Origin: Phycisphaerales bacterium
Lineage (GTDB): Bacteria; Planctomycetota; Phycisphaerae; UBA1845; Fen-1342
Direction: 5' to 3'
NCBI GenBank assembly: GCA_022839625.1
Contig: JALHJL010000009.1
Coordinates: 1 to 64,000 of the forward strand
Length of the DNA: 64,000 nucleotides
The translations under genes and the position numbers were made by a program. Below are positions 25,484-34,251 of this stretch, one piece after another; position 1 is the stretch's first letter; each line of letters opens with the position of its first letter. The notes under the pieces are model-generated. The model worked only from the letters and a program-made list of their open reading frames with translations, ran no database searches and had not been told where the DNA came from.

Positions 25484-25747
25484 ATGCCGACTTACGAGTA
25501 CCAGGCCGTTGATGTGCACGGGGCGTGCGAGCGCTGCCGGCAGCCGTTCGAAGTCCGGCAGTCCATGCGCGATGAGCCGCTGACCTGGTGCCCGCAGTGT
25601 GGTGGGCCGGTCACGCGGCTCATTTCGCGCTGCGGCATCAGCACGGCGCCTTCGACGAGGTCGCTGCTGAGCGACAAGAACCTGAAGGCCAAGGGATTCA
25701 CGAAGCTGGTGAACGAGGGTGGAGGGAAGTTCCGCAAGGTGACCTGA
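25484..25747 (+). CDS. FmdB-family zinc ribbon protein
   Basis: The 87-residue protein begins MPTYEYQAVDVHGACERCRQPFEV and has two CxxC pairs (CERC and CPQC) forming a zinc ribbon, as in FmdB-type small regulators. The remainder is basic and unstructured-looking. It lies 76 nt after the third hsp20 gene on the same strand. Binding partners are unknown. Confidence 0.85.
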   Translation: MPTYEYQAVDVHGACERCRQPFEVRQSMRDEPLTWCPQCGGPVTRLISRCGISTAPSTRSLLSDKNLKAKGFTKLVNEGGGKFRKVT

Positions 25748-25806
25748 AGCGTCTTCGCCGTGAACCGCGTTGCCCTGCGTGAGCCCCGCTGCGGTCCGAA
25801 CGCGCC

Positions 25807-25846
25807 GCGCAAGCAAGCGCGTCTGCGCACAGGCGCTCGCTTGCGC
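25807..25846. terminator. Long hairpin between convergent genes
   Basis: GCGCAAGCAAGCGC (25807-25820) and GCGCTCGCTTGCGC (25833-25846) pair over 14 bases with one mismatch, around a 12-nt loop. It lies between the fmdB-like gene (plus) and the AAA ATPase gene (minus), which converge, so it may end transcription in both directions. There is no clear U-tract on either strand. Confidence 0.5.
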
Positions 25847-25923
25847 TTCGGGTTCTGAGGGGTGCCGGTAGATCGCCTGTGGTGATTCGGCCTTCGCGGT
25901 CGAGTGACCACCCGTCGTCGGCC

Positions 25924-27411
25924 TCAATCCGCCGGCACGCAGCGGCCCGCCGCCCACGCCCGCAGGGCTGCCACACGCTCGGCCATCGTGACCGAAAGGG
26001 GGGGCGACTCCGCCAGCGCGGTGCGGATGTGTTCGGTCGTCAGTTCGAGGCGTGCTGCGTACGCGCGATGCAGTCCGGCGACGACGGCCTGCTCGATCTC
26101 GGCGCCGCTGAAGCCCTCTGCTGCCTCCGCCAGCGCGTCGAGATCGAACGCCGCCGGGTCCCGTTGCCGTTTGCGCAGGTGGATCGCGAAGATCTCCCGG
26201 CGCGTGTCGCGCTGCGGCAGGTCCACGAAGAAGATTTCGTCGAAGCGGCCCTTGCGGAGCAACTCCGGCGGCAGAGCTTCGATGTCGTTTGCCGTCGCCA
26301 CCAGGAACACGGCCGCCGCACGTTCCTGCATCCATGTCAGGAGCGTGGCGAACATGCGCTGCGACAGGCCGCCGTCGGTGCTGCGGCTGGCCGCGGACGC
26401 AAACGCCTTCTCGATCTCGTCGATCCACAGGACGATCGGGGCCATCCGCTCCGCCTGCTGGAGGGCCTCCCGGAGGCGGCGCTCGGACTCACCGACGTAC
26501 CGGTCGTAGAGCGCGCCCACGTCCATGCGAAGCAAGGGCCGCTGCCAGGCCGTCGCGATTGCCTTCGAGCACAGGCTCTTGCCGGCACCCTGCACGCCGA
26601 GCATCAGGACGCCTCGCGGCGGCGACAGGCCGAAGCTCCGGGCCTCATCCCCTAACACGTGCTGCCGCTGGGCGAGCCACTGCTTGAGGCGGTGCAGACC
26701 GCCAATCTCCGCCAGGCTGACGGGCGTCTCGACATACTCCAGCAGCCCGCTCGTGTGCAGGGCCTGCCGCTTGCGTGCCAGCACGGTGTTGATGTCGCGC
26801 TCGTCAAACCGCCGGTCGTCAACCACCGTGTCCGCGATGATCCGCTCGACCTGACGGCGTGTCAGACCCCGCAGGTTCTTGATAATCGTGCGCAGGCCGC
26901 TGCGCGTGATGTCGATCTCGATGGGGCGGTCGCGGTGGATGCGCCGGAGCGTCTCGCGCACAAGTTGCTCCAGTTCCTGCTCGTCGGGGAGGGAGATGTG
27001 AAGGGGGGTGGCGCACTGGGCGACGACCGGCGGAAGCTCCTGCTGGTAGTCGATCATCACGAGCTGACTGCCGGTTTCCCCAAAGCGGCGCAGCAGATTG
27101 CGCAGCGCGCGCAGCGGACGCTCGCTGCGCAGGTGCGGCGCCAGGTCGAGGGTGACGCACAGCGGCTGGTCTCGCAGCCCGGCCAGGTGTGTCAGGCCCG
27201 CCACCGGGTCTTCCGTGTCCGGGATGGGCGGATCGTACACTTGCGCGCCCCGTTGGACCCCGCCGCTGTGCGACCATACCCAGAGCGGCCGGAACAGCCC
27301 GCTTGCGACGTCGCGGACCAGCGCGAGGGCGTAGTCCTCCTCGAACGTAGCGATGCTCAGGCACGGGTGGCCGAGACGGATAAGCCGGTCAAGTTCCGCG
27401 CGGTCGTTCAC
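25924..27411 (-). CDS. Ycf46-like AAA+ ATPase
   Basis: The 495-residue protein has an N-terminal helical and nucleotide-like region (residues 1-190) and a C-terminal AAA domain. The AAA domain shows LMLGVQGAGKSL (Walker A), APIVLWIDEIEKAF (Walker B), a second-region-of-homology Arg pattern (LPPELLRKGRFDEIFFVDLP) and a sensor Asn in VATANDIE. This layout matches Ycf46, an ATPase of unclear role. The GTG at 27411 fits the family N-terminus best; a TTG at 27447 is also possible. Confidence 0.82.
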   Translation of the reverse strand: MNDRAELDRLIRLGHPCLSIATFEEDYALALVRDVASGLFRPLWVWSHSGGVQRGAQVYDPPIPDTEDPVAGLTHLAGLRDQPLCVTLDLAPHLRSERPLRALRNLLRRFGETGSQLVMIDYQQELPPVVAQCATPLHISLPDEQELEQLVRETLRRIHRDRPIEIDITRSGLRTIIKNLRGLTRRQVERIIADTVVDDRRFDERDINTVLARKRQALHTSGLLEYVETPVSLAEIGGLHRLKQWLAQRQHVLGDEARSFGLSPPRGVLMLGVQGAGKSLCSKAIATAWQRPLLRMDVGALYDRYVGESERRLREALQQAERMAPIVLWIDEIEKAFASAASRSTDGGLSQRMFATLLTWMQERAAAVFLVATANDIEALPPELLRKGRFDEIFFVDLPQRDTRREIFAIHLRKRQRDPAAFDLDALAEAAEGFSGAEIEQAVVAGLHRAYAARLELTTEHIRTALAESPPLSVTMAERVAALRAWAAGRCVPAD

Positions 27412-27568
27412 GCCCGTCAAGGTAGTGCGCCGGCCGGCGGGCCGCAACGGAGCACCCGCCGCGGGTCCGCCGGCCGCCGCCTGCGGGCCACCTATCCAGC
27501 GCTGGACTTCAACGGTATCTTGAAAGCAGGCGCGGCCGAAGTGGTGCGCGGCGGGTGCGAGACGACCG

Positions 27569-28465
27569 ATGGCCGGCGACGAAGCGGACTCCTTCTTGAT
27601 CGAGGCGGTGCAGCGCGGCGATCAGAGCGCGTGGCGCGATGTGATTGCCCGCTACCAAGGCCGGATGCTGAGCTTCGCGCGGCGAATGCTGGCCGAGCGG
27701 AGCGAGGCGGAAGACATCGTGCAGGAGGCTTTCCTGGGCCTGCTCCGCAGTCTGCCGACCTACGATCCCAGCCGCTCGCTGGAAACCTACCTGTTCGCAA
27801 TCTTGCGGAACAAGCTGCACGACCATCTCCGCCGGCGGCAGAAGGGCCAGCGGCAGAGCCTGGAGCAGTTGGACACCGACGAAGGTGCGGAGGCCTGGAT
27901 CGACGCGGAGACGCCCAGCCGCTACCTGGCCGACGAGGAGAAGATCAGCGCACAGCGCGCGGCGTTGGTCGCCGCGTTGCGGCAATGGGTCGAGCAGTGC
28001 ACGGACGAGCACCGTTTTCAGGACCTGATCGTGATCGAGATGCTGGTCGTGCTCGGGCTGCGCAACAAGGAAGTTGCGGCCGACCTGGGGCTGACGGAGC
28101 CGGCGGTGGCGGGCATCAAGTTCCGCGTGTTGGAACAATGGCGCAAGCTCACGGGCGAGGAGCCGGGGGCGCACGAGTGGCAGGAGGCGGATCTGGCCCG
28201 CGACAGCACGGTGGCGCGCATCTGGCAGGAGGAGGGCATCTCGTGCCTGAAGCGCTCGACGCTGGGGCGCTACCTGCTGGGCGTGCTCGATGACGACTGG
28301 AACCTGTACATCGACTTTCACGTGCAACAGGGCGACTGCGACCGCTGCCAGGCCAATCTGCAAGACCTGCGCAGCGAGGACGAGCGCGACGCCGCCTCGC
28401 ACGAGCGCCTGCGCGAGCGCTGCTTCGCGTCCAGCGTGGGGTTCCTCTCCCATCCGCCGGCGTAG
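27569..28465 (+). CDS. ECF-type sigma factor with C-terminal Cys/His extension
   Basis: The 298-residue protein has region 2 (about 10-90, with ARRMLAERSEAEDIVQEAF and RSLETYLFAILRNKLHDHL) and a region 4-like helix-turn-helix (about 150-200, IEMLVVLGLRNKEVAADLG). About 100 further residues follow. They include HVQQGDCDRC, a spacing close to but not the same as the HxxxCxxC of ZAS anti-sigma domains. Such a fused tail could self-regulate; that is inference. It is read divergently from the AAA gene. Confidence 0.85.
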   Translation: MAGDEADSFLIEAVQRGDQSAWRDVIARYQGRMLSFARRMLAERSEAEDIVQEAFLGLLRSLPTYDPSRSLETYLFAILRNKLHDHLRRRQKGQRQSLEQLDTDEGAEAWIDAETPSRYLADEEKISAQRAALVAALRQWVEQCTDEHRFQDLIVIEMLVVLGLRNKEVAADLGLTEPAVAGIKFRVLEQWRKLTGEEPGAHEWQEADLARDSTVARIWQEEGISCLKRSTLGRYLLGVLDDDWNLYIDFHVQQGDCDRCQANLQDLRSEDERDAASHERLRERCFASSVGFLSHPPA

Positions 28466-28552
28466 CGCCAAGTTCGGCGTTGCGCCGCTCCCCGGCCCGC
28501 GCGCCGGGTTCGCCCTCGGCGACGTGCCGGGGCGCACACCGGGCCGAAGCGG

Positions 28553-30079
28553 CTACGACGCGGGCGCTGCGGCGTCTCGCGCAGCTCGCCGCCGCGTGTC
28601 GGCCTCGAGCCAGAAGTGGTAGCCGACCATGGCCAGGGTGGCCAGCAAGCCGACGGCCATGCAGATGAACCAGAAGGATTGCGGGCGGTAGTGGTTCCAG
28701 AGGATTTGGCGGGCGGCGTCTTCGGTCTGGCCGAGAGCTTCGGCGAGCGCCGGCATCACGCTGCCCTTGGACAGTGCGCGGACCGCCTCGCTGCCGTGGC
28801 CCAATTCCTGGATGAGGTAGCGCCGGGCAAGCTCGATCTTGTCCGACATGCGTTCGTACAGCGGGCCGCCGATGAAGTTGGCGCCGGCCCAGCCAATCGC
28901 GAACGGGATGTTTGAGTAGCCCATGTAGAGGGCCTTCTTGTCCGCTGGGGCCATCAGGGCTACGTACTCGCTGAACTTGGGGCTGCACGCCATCTCGCCC
29001 ACCGCAAAGACAAAGATGCCGAGCACGCAGAGCCAGCCGGTGGTTACCGTGCCCGCCATGATGAGCCCCGCGCAGCAGATGAACATGCCGACGATCATGG
29101 CGCTGATGGGTCGGAACTTGCCGGTGATGTAGGACACCAGCAGGACCAGGAGGATGATGGAGCCCGCATCGACGTTGACGATCCACTCCGGGTTCACCTG
29201 GCCGTTGTTCTGCGCGAATTTGTCCGCCAGGAACTGGAGGCCGAGCGTGTCGGTCAGGAAGGAGGCCACGTCCCGGGTGTTGACCCACTGGTCGATGAAG
29301 ATCGAGAGCTGGTCGAAGAGCTGCATGAACATGAACCAGAAGCCGGAGAAGATGGCCAGAAACACGATGAAACGGACATCCCGGAACAGCTTCATGCTCT
29401 CGGCGAACACCTGGCCGGGTCCCTTGCGCTGCCCCGTCGCGGCCCCACCGGTTTTCGCGCAATCCTTCAAGAACAGGAGCGTCACCAGCATGTTCACGAC
29501 GATGATGCCGGCGGCCGCGAAGAAGGCGTAGCGCCACTCGAGGAGTCGCAAATACCCGCAGACCATCGGCCCGATGAAGCCGCCGATGTTGACCACCTGA
29601 TAGAACATGCCCCAGCCCACCGACGAGTTTGACTCGTTCACGCAATGGGCCAGAGTGCCGTGCAGCGGCGGCTTGAAGATGGCGGTCCCGGTCGCAATCA
29701 GACAGCAGGCCCCCATGAAGGCCCACCAGCTCGTCGTGTAGCCCATGGTCGCATAGCCGACGATGTTGATCGAGAAGGCCACCATCAGCGACACGCGGTA
29801 CCCGTAGCGATCCGCGAAGCCCCCGGTGAACATCGGCAGGATGCACTGCAACAGCGACCAGGTGCCGAAGAAGATCCCGCGGTCCACGTTGGACATCGCC
29901 AGGCCGCCGCGCTCCGCCGACTCGACGATGTACAGCGCGGCGATCGTCCGCACGCCGAAAAACGAGAACCGCTCGATCAGCTCGATGATGTTGGCGACCC
30001 AGAACGCGGGCGGGAAGCTCTTCATTTGTGCGACGAACCCGGGCTTGGGCAGAGGACTGGCCGGGGTGGTGGAGGTCAT
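28553..30079 (-). CDS. POT/MFS-family transporter
   Basis: The 508-residue protein has twelve or more hydrophobic segments, beginning AFWVANIIELIERFSFFGVR, with GFADRYGYRVSL as the MFS cytoplasmic loop motif and a pattern like that of proton-dependent oligopeptide transporters (ERFSFFG, GGFIGP). The longer first part of the frame has a basic, non-membrane extension and I discard it; ATG 30079 has AAGGAG upstream. The substrate is not evident. Confidence 0.83.
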   Translation of the reverse strand: MTSTTPASPLPKPGFVAQMKSFPPAFWVANIIELIERFSFFGVRTIAALYIVESAERGGLAMSNVDRGIFFGTWSLLQCILPMFTGGFADRYGYRVSLMVAFSINIVGYATMGYTTSWWAFMGACCLIATGTAIFKPPLHGTLAHCVNESNSSVGWGMFYQVVNIGGFIGPMVCGYLRLLEWRYAFFAAAGIIVVNMLVTLLFLKDCAKTGGAATGQRKGPGQVFAESMKLFRDVRFIVFLAIFSGFWFMFMQLFDQLSIFIDQWVNTRDVASFLTDTLGLQFLADKFAQNNGQVNPEWIVNVDAGSIILLVLLVSYITGKFRPISAMIVGMFICCAGLIMAGTVTTGWLCVLGIFVFAVGEMACSPKFSEYVALMAPADKKALYMGYSNIPFAIGWAGANFIGGPLYERMSDKIELARRYLIQELGHGSEAVRALSKGSVMPALAEALGQTEDAARQILWNHYRPQSFWFICMAVGLLATLAMVGYHFWLEADTRRRAARDAAAPAS

Positions 30080-30177
30080 GATGGCGTGGCTCCTTTTCCG
30101 GGGTCGCAGCAGTGTAATGGACCCTTGGTGGTCGTCAAACGGCTTGCCCCACCCGGGTCGGCGATCAAAGCACAGAG

Positions 30178-30510
30178 CTACCCTGGCGCCGTGAGGTCGT
30201 CGGCAGGCAGCCCCCGCCGCTTCCGCGCCGCCAGGCAGTCGGGCGAACCGGCGGCGAAGTCCCGGCAGAGCGCCGGCCGTTCCGCGTAGATCCCGCAGCG
30301 ACAGGCCCCCAGCGGCCCCTCGAGCGCGACACACCGGTCGGTGCGCGGGTCGCGGCGCATGAACCGCAGGGCCGGGGCGCCGCCGCGAACGTGCAACGTG
30401 GTAAGCGCCACGAGCCGGGGGTCCGCCTCAAACCGATCGGCCTCGGCATCGGTCAGGAGCACGTCCAGACCGACGCAGCAGGCGCCGCACCGCTGGCAGT
30501 CGCCGGTCAT
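30178..30510 (-). CDS. YkgJ-family cysteine cluster protein
   Basis: The 110-residue protein has CQRCGACC at the start, a middle with CVALEGPLGACRCGIYAERP and a late CRDF, the spread Cys pattern of YkgJ-type proteins that bind zinc or iron-sulfur. Its ATG follows the stop of the ACT gene directly. Role unknown. Confidence 0.78.
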   Translation of the reverse strand: MTGDCQRCGACCVGLDVLLTDAEADRFEADPRLVALTTLHVRGGAPALRFMRRDPRTDRCVALEGPLGACRCGIYAERPALCRDFAAGSPDCLAARKRRGLPADDLTAPG

Positions 30511-30939
30511 CTACGGACCAAACAACTGTTCGAGCACGGCCTTGGCCCGATCGGCGTCCGCATCAGACTCGAAGGCGATGCTCGTCACGCAGCGGCCGCC
30601 GAACGCCAGCGCGGAGTAGCTGGTGAGGTCAATGCCGGCGTCGGCCAGCGCCGTGCTGAGTCTGGCGCCGAAGCCCGGCGTGTCGGGGGCCTCGATGCGC
30701 AGGGTGCGCATGTGACCGGTCCTGGACAGGCCGGCCTTCTCGGCACTCTCGAGTTCCTGCAAGGTGCGCAGGGGCGAGATGAACAGCGTGCCCTGCCCGG
30801 GAGTCTCGCGGCGAGCGATGATCAGCTCCAGGTTGAGCCCGCCGGCGCTCAGGGCCCGCAGCTTCTCCGCCAGCGCGCCCCGGTGGTCCGCGAGCACACC
30901 GCCCCACACGTGTTCCTTGGTAATCCGATAGTCCTTCAT
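30511..30939 (-). CDS. ACT-domain protein
   Basis: The 142-residue protein has two ACT-like beta-alpha-beta units: KEHVWGGVLADHRGALAEKL and LRIEAPDTPGFGARLSTALADAGIDL. The whole looks like a tandem ACT pair, as in amino-acid or nucleotide sensor modules. GGGAGG precedes the start. It lies 46 nt after the Gfo/Idh/MocA gene and abuts the YkgJ gene. Confidence 0.72.
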   Translation of the reverse strand: MKDYRITKEHVWGGVLADHRGALAEKLRALSAGGLNLELIIARRETPGQGTLFISPLRTLQELESAEKAGLSRTGHMRTLRIEAPDTPGFGARLSTALADAGIDLTSYSALAFGGRCVTSIAFESDADADRAKAVLEQLFGP

Positions 30940-30985
30940 GTCGCCTCCCGCGGCAACGCGCCGCGACGCCGGTCGGCGGCCGCGG

Positions 30986-32053
30986 CTACCTGTCCGCGAC
31001 CAACCGCCCGACGATATCGGCCTCCAATCCTACCCGATCGCCGGTCGCGCCGTCCCAGCGGTGCGTCGCGATGCATTGCGTGATCTGCTCGGCCAGGCGC
31101 ACGGCGGCCACGCCATCTTCGGCACTGACCGGCGGCTGGCGCTTCGTTCGTACACAATCGACAAACGTCTCCAGCTCGTCGCGGAGCGGGTCCTTGGCAT
31201 CGATCTGAAGCGGCTCCACGTGGACGAGCTTGCCGAAATCGAGCCCGGCCATTTGCGACAGATCGTCGAGGTTGCGCTCGCGGGCCAGCTTGAGCACGTC
31301 CAGGTTCTGGTCCAGCGTGATGGCGACGCCGACCTTCTTCTGATAGTCGAGCGAAACGTAGGCCTTCTCCGCGAAGACGCGCAGCTTTCGCTCGGTCTTC
31401 AGGGCCAGCCGCGAGGCCGTCAGGTTCGCCACGGCCCCGCCGCGGCAAGTGACGCGCGCGTTGGCGATGTCCTCGAACTTGCCGAGGACGTTGACGCCGA
31501 CCGCGTCGATCCGCTGCACCTCGTCCCGGACCAGGTGCAGCAGGATGTCGATGTCGTGAATCATCAGGTCGAAGACCACGCCGATGTCTGCCGAGCGAAA
31601 CGTGAACGGGCTGATACGGTGGGTCTCGACGAACTTCGGGCGCAAGCCAAGGCGGTCCACGGCCCGGACCACCGGATTGAAGCGTTCCGTGTGGCCGACC
31701 TGGACGATCACGTTGTGCGTGCGCGCCAGGGCGGCGATTCGCTCCGCGTCCGCGGCGCTCGGCGCCAGCGGCTTCTCGATCAGTACGTGGATGCCCCGCT
31801 CGATCAGCGGCCGGCTGACCTCCAGATGCCGGACCGTCGGAACGGCCACGCTGACCGCGGCCACGTCGCCGAGCTCGGGCGTCAGGCGGTCCGCATACCG
31901 CGCGCCGGACGGCTTGGCGAGCTGAGACGCCCGTTCGAGGTTGGGGTCGATGACCGCGACCAGCCGCACGCCGGGCATCTCGCGGTAGGTGCGCACGTGG
32001 TGCCGGCCCATGTGGCCCGCGCCGATCACTGCCACCGGGAGCCGGTCACTCAC
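30986..32053 (-). CDS. Gfo/Idh/MocA oxidoreductase, possible GnnA
   Basis: The 355-residue protein has a Rossmann start (VAVIGAGHMGRHHVRTY) and the family motif EKPLAPSA with the catalytic-region Lys, plus IHDIDILLHL with the His. The GTG at 32053 overlaps the lpxA stop by 8 nt, with GGAG upstream, so the two are translationally coupled. In Acidithiobacillus and Leptospira, GnnA, a member of this family next to lpxA, makes UDP-3-keto-GlcNAc for a 2,3-diamino-glucose lipid A. A GnnB aminotransferase is not present here, so that role is inference. Confidence 0.8.
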   Translation of the reverse strand: MSDRLPVAVIGAGHMGRHHVRTYREMPGVRLVAVIDPNLERASQLAKPSGARYADRLTPELGDVAAVSVAVPTVRHLEVSRPLIERGIHVLIEKPLAPSAADAERIAALARTHNVIVQVGHTERFNPVVRAVDRLGLRPKFVETHRISPFTFRSADIGVVFDLMIHDIDILLHLVRDEVQRIDAVGVNVLGKFEDIANARVTCRGGAVANLTASRLALKTERKLRVFAEKAYVSLDYQKKVGVAITLDQNLDVLKLARERNLDDLSQMAGLDFGKLVHVEPLQIDAKDPLRDELETFVDCVRTKRQPPVSAEDGVAAVRLAEQITQCIATHRWDGATGDRVGLEADIVGRLVADR

Positions 32054-32936
32054 CTGCGTTCTCCTGGACGCCTGCCTTGTAGAACTCGCCTCGGTCGAGC
32101 TGCCGATCAGCGCGGTGGCTCTCCCGCACCCGGCCGAAGATGCCCGTCTCCAGCTTCCGCCGCAGAAACTCGACCAGGTAGCGCACGTGCTCATCGCCCA
32201 TCAGGCCGTTGACCTCGATCTCCGTCAGCGCCTCGCGGGTGCGCAGCGCGGAGTGTTCCCCGCGGCGGGCGTACAGGAGCCGGGCGGCGTGGCGGATCTT
32301 GCCGATCGACTCGGCCGGAATACGCCAGCGCCGCAGTCCCTCCACGTTGACGCCCCGCACCGCCTGGTCGTAGCCGTGGACCTTCATGTACGGCGGAACG
32401 TCGTGGACGATGCGCGCCATGCCCGTGACATAGGAGTGGCGGCCGACGGTGACGAACTGGTGCAGCGCGACCACGCCGCCGATGACCGCACAGTCCTCGA
32501 CGACGATGTGTCCCCCGAATTGGACGCCGTTGGCGACGATCAGGTGGTCGCCCAGGATGACGTCGTGGGCCACGTGGACGCCGACCATGATGAGGTTGTG
32601 GTTGCCGATGCGCGTCAAGCCGCCGCTCTGGGCGTCGACCTCGGTGCCGCGGTGGGCGGTGACGTGCTCGCGGAAGATATTGTCGGTGCCGACGACCAGG
32701 TGGGTCGGGCCGCCCTTGTATTTGAGGTCCTGCGGCGCCGCCCCCAGCACGCAGCCGGGATAGAACGCGTTGCGCGGCCCGAACTCAGACGGCCCCAGCA
32801 GCGTCACCCGCGGCCCCAGCGTACACCCGTCCCCCAGCCGCACCTGCGGCCCGACGTAGCACAGCGGTCCGATCTCGACCTCGTCGCCGAGCTCCGCCTT
32901 GGGATCCACAACCGCCGTCGGATGGATTCTGTTCAT
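32046..32936 (-). CDS. lpxA: UDP-GlcNAc acyltransferase LpxA
   Basis: The 296-residue protein consists of left-handed hexapeptide repeats (residues 1-190) and a helical C-terminal domain. The active-site region reads IMVGVHVAHDVILGDH with the two His near the centre, and DVPPYMKVHG matches the LpxA PPY block. The C-terminus is about 30 residues longer than in E. coli. It transfers an acyl chain to UDP-GlcNAc as the first step of lipid A synthesis. It starts 4 nt after the lpxC-fabZ stop. Confidence 0.94.
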   Translation of the reverse strand: MNRIHPTAVVDPKAELGDEVEIGPLCYVGPQVRLGDGCTLGPRVTLLGPSEFGPRNAFYPGCVLGAAPQDLKYKGGPTHLVVGTDNIFREHVTAHRGTEVDAQSGGLTRIGNHNLIMVGVHVAHDVILGDHLIVANGVQFGGHIVVEDCAVIGGVVALHQFVTVGRHSYVTGMARIVHDVPPYMKVHGYDQAVRGVNVEGLRRWRIPAESIGKIRHAARLLYARRGEHSALRTREALTEIEVNGLMGDEHVRYLVEFLRRKLETGIFGRVRESHRADRQLDRGEFYKAGVQENAGE

Positions 32937-32940
32937 GGTC

Positions 32941-34251
32941 TCACGCCGGCTCCGCGTCCACGAGCATGAAGCGGATCATGGCCTCCGCCGCCGCCTCGCC
33001 GCCCACCGTGGCACGGCACCACGTCTGTCCGGTGCGGGCCTTCGCGCGCACCACCTGGGCCTCCATGACCAACTGGTCGCCCGGCACGACCGGACGTCGG
33101 AACTTCACCTTGTCCAGGCTGAGCAGCACCGCCACCTTGCCCGTGTGTTCGAGCTTCTGCGACAGCAGGATGCCGCTGAGCTGGGCCAGGGCCTCGATGA
33201 TCAGCACGCCCGGCATGATCGGCTGCCGCGGGTAGTGGCCTGTAAAGAACGGCTCGTTGATCGTGACGTTCTTGATGCCGAGCGCCCGGCGGTCGCCCTC
33301 GATCGCGAGGACGCGGTCGACCAGCAGCATCGGGTAGCGGTGCGGCAGGATGCGCTGCACGTGCCGGATGTCGAGCTCCCCGGCGCGGCTCAAGCGCTGT
33401 TGGAGGTCCGCGCGATCGCGGATTTCGCACAACCGGCGGATCAGCTCGTGGTTCAGATGATGGCCGGACTTGCGGGCATAGATCTTGCCGCAGACAAAGC
33501 ACCCCGCCAGCATGAGATCGCCGACCAGATCGAGAATCTTGTGCCGGACGCATTCGTCCTCGTACCGATAGCGGTTCTCGATCGGCCCGTCCCGCCCGAT
33601 GACGAGGATGTCCGCGTAGGTCAGGTGCGTGCCGAGACCGGCGGCCTGAAGCTGCCGCGCCTCCTGCTCCAGCACGAACGTGCGGGACGGGGCGATGTCG
33701 TGTACGAACCGCTCGGAATCCAGCGTGAAGCGGCGAATCTGGTGCGGGATCGGGCTGTCGACGCCGTAGTCCAGCTCGTAGACGATCTCCAGCCGCCCCG
33801 GCTCCCCGGGCCACGCCACGAGTTCCGCGTCGCCTTCGCTGACGCGCACCGGCTCGGTGACGGTCAGCAGCTCGCGCTCGGCATCCTGTTCCACCGTGCC
33901 GGCGCGCTGCAGCACCTCGACGAAGGGCAGTGCGCTTCCGTCGGCCGCCGGCACCTCCGCGTTGTCCAGCTCGATGATGAGATTGTCGATCTCGAGGCCG
34001 CGGGTCACGGCCAGACAGTGCTCGATGGTCTCAATCGCGGCGGTCCCGTTGCGGAGCGCGGTCCGCCGCGCACGCTTGGACAGATTCTCCAGCCGGGCGG
34101 CGATGCGCACGGGCTCGCCCTGGTCGGTGCGTACGAACACAATCCCGTTGCCCGGCGGCGCCGGCTTGAAGCGCATGGTCACCGGGAAGCCGGTGAACAG
34201 CCCTCGGCCGGACAACTCAGCTTCGCGTTGAATCGTGCGTTGCTGACTCAA
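32941..34251 (-). CDS. lpxC: Bifunctional LpxC-FabZ
   Basis: The 436-residue protein has an LpxC half (residues 1-280) with ETIEHCLA, RHKILDLVGDLMLAG and SGHHLNHEL. These supply the zinc-binding His and Asp residues and the GH motif. A FabZ half follows, with ILPHRYPMLLVDRV (catalytic His) and the conserved Glu in IMPGVLIIEALAQ. LpxC deacetylates UDP-3-acyl-GlcNAc; FabZ dehydrates hydroxyacyl-ACP. The TTG start at 34251 overlaps the end of lpxD by 35 nt, so the two are coupled. Such fusions are known in Bacteroidetes and planctomycetes. Confidence 0.93.
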   Translation of the reverse strand: MSQQRTIQREAELSGRGLFTGFPVTMRFKPAPPGNGIVFVRTDQGEPVRIAARLENLSKRARRTALRNGTAAIETIEHCLAVTRGLEIDNLIIELDNAEVPAADGSALPFVEVLQRAGTVEQDAERELLTVTEPVRVSEGDAELVAWPGEPGRLEIVYELDYGVDSPIPHQIRRFTLDSERFVHDIAPSRTFVLEQEARQLQAAGLGTHLTYADILVIGRDGPIENRYRYEDECVRHKILDLVGDLMLAGCFVCGKIYARKSGHHLNHELIRRLCEIRDRADLQQRLSRAGELDIRHVQRILPHRYPMLLVDRVLAIEGDRRALGIKNVTINEPFFTGHYPRQPIMPGVLIIEALAQLSGILLSQKLEHTGKVAVLLSLDKVKFRRPVVPGDQLVMEAQVVRAKARTGQTWCRATVGGEAAAEAMIRFMLVDAEPA

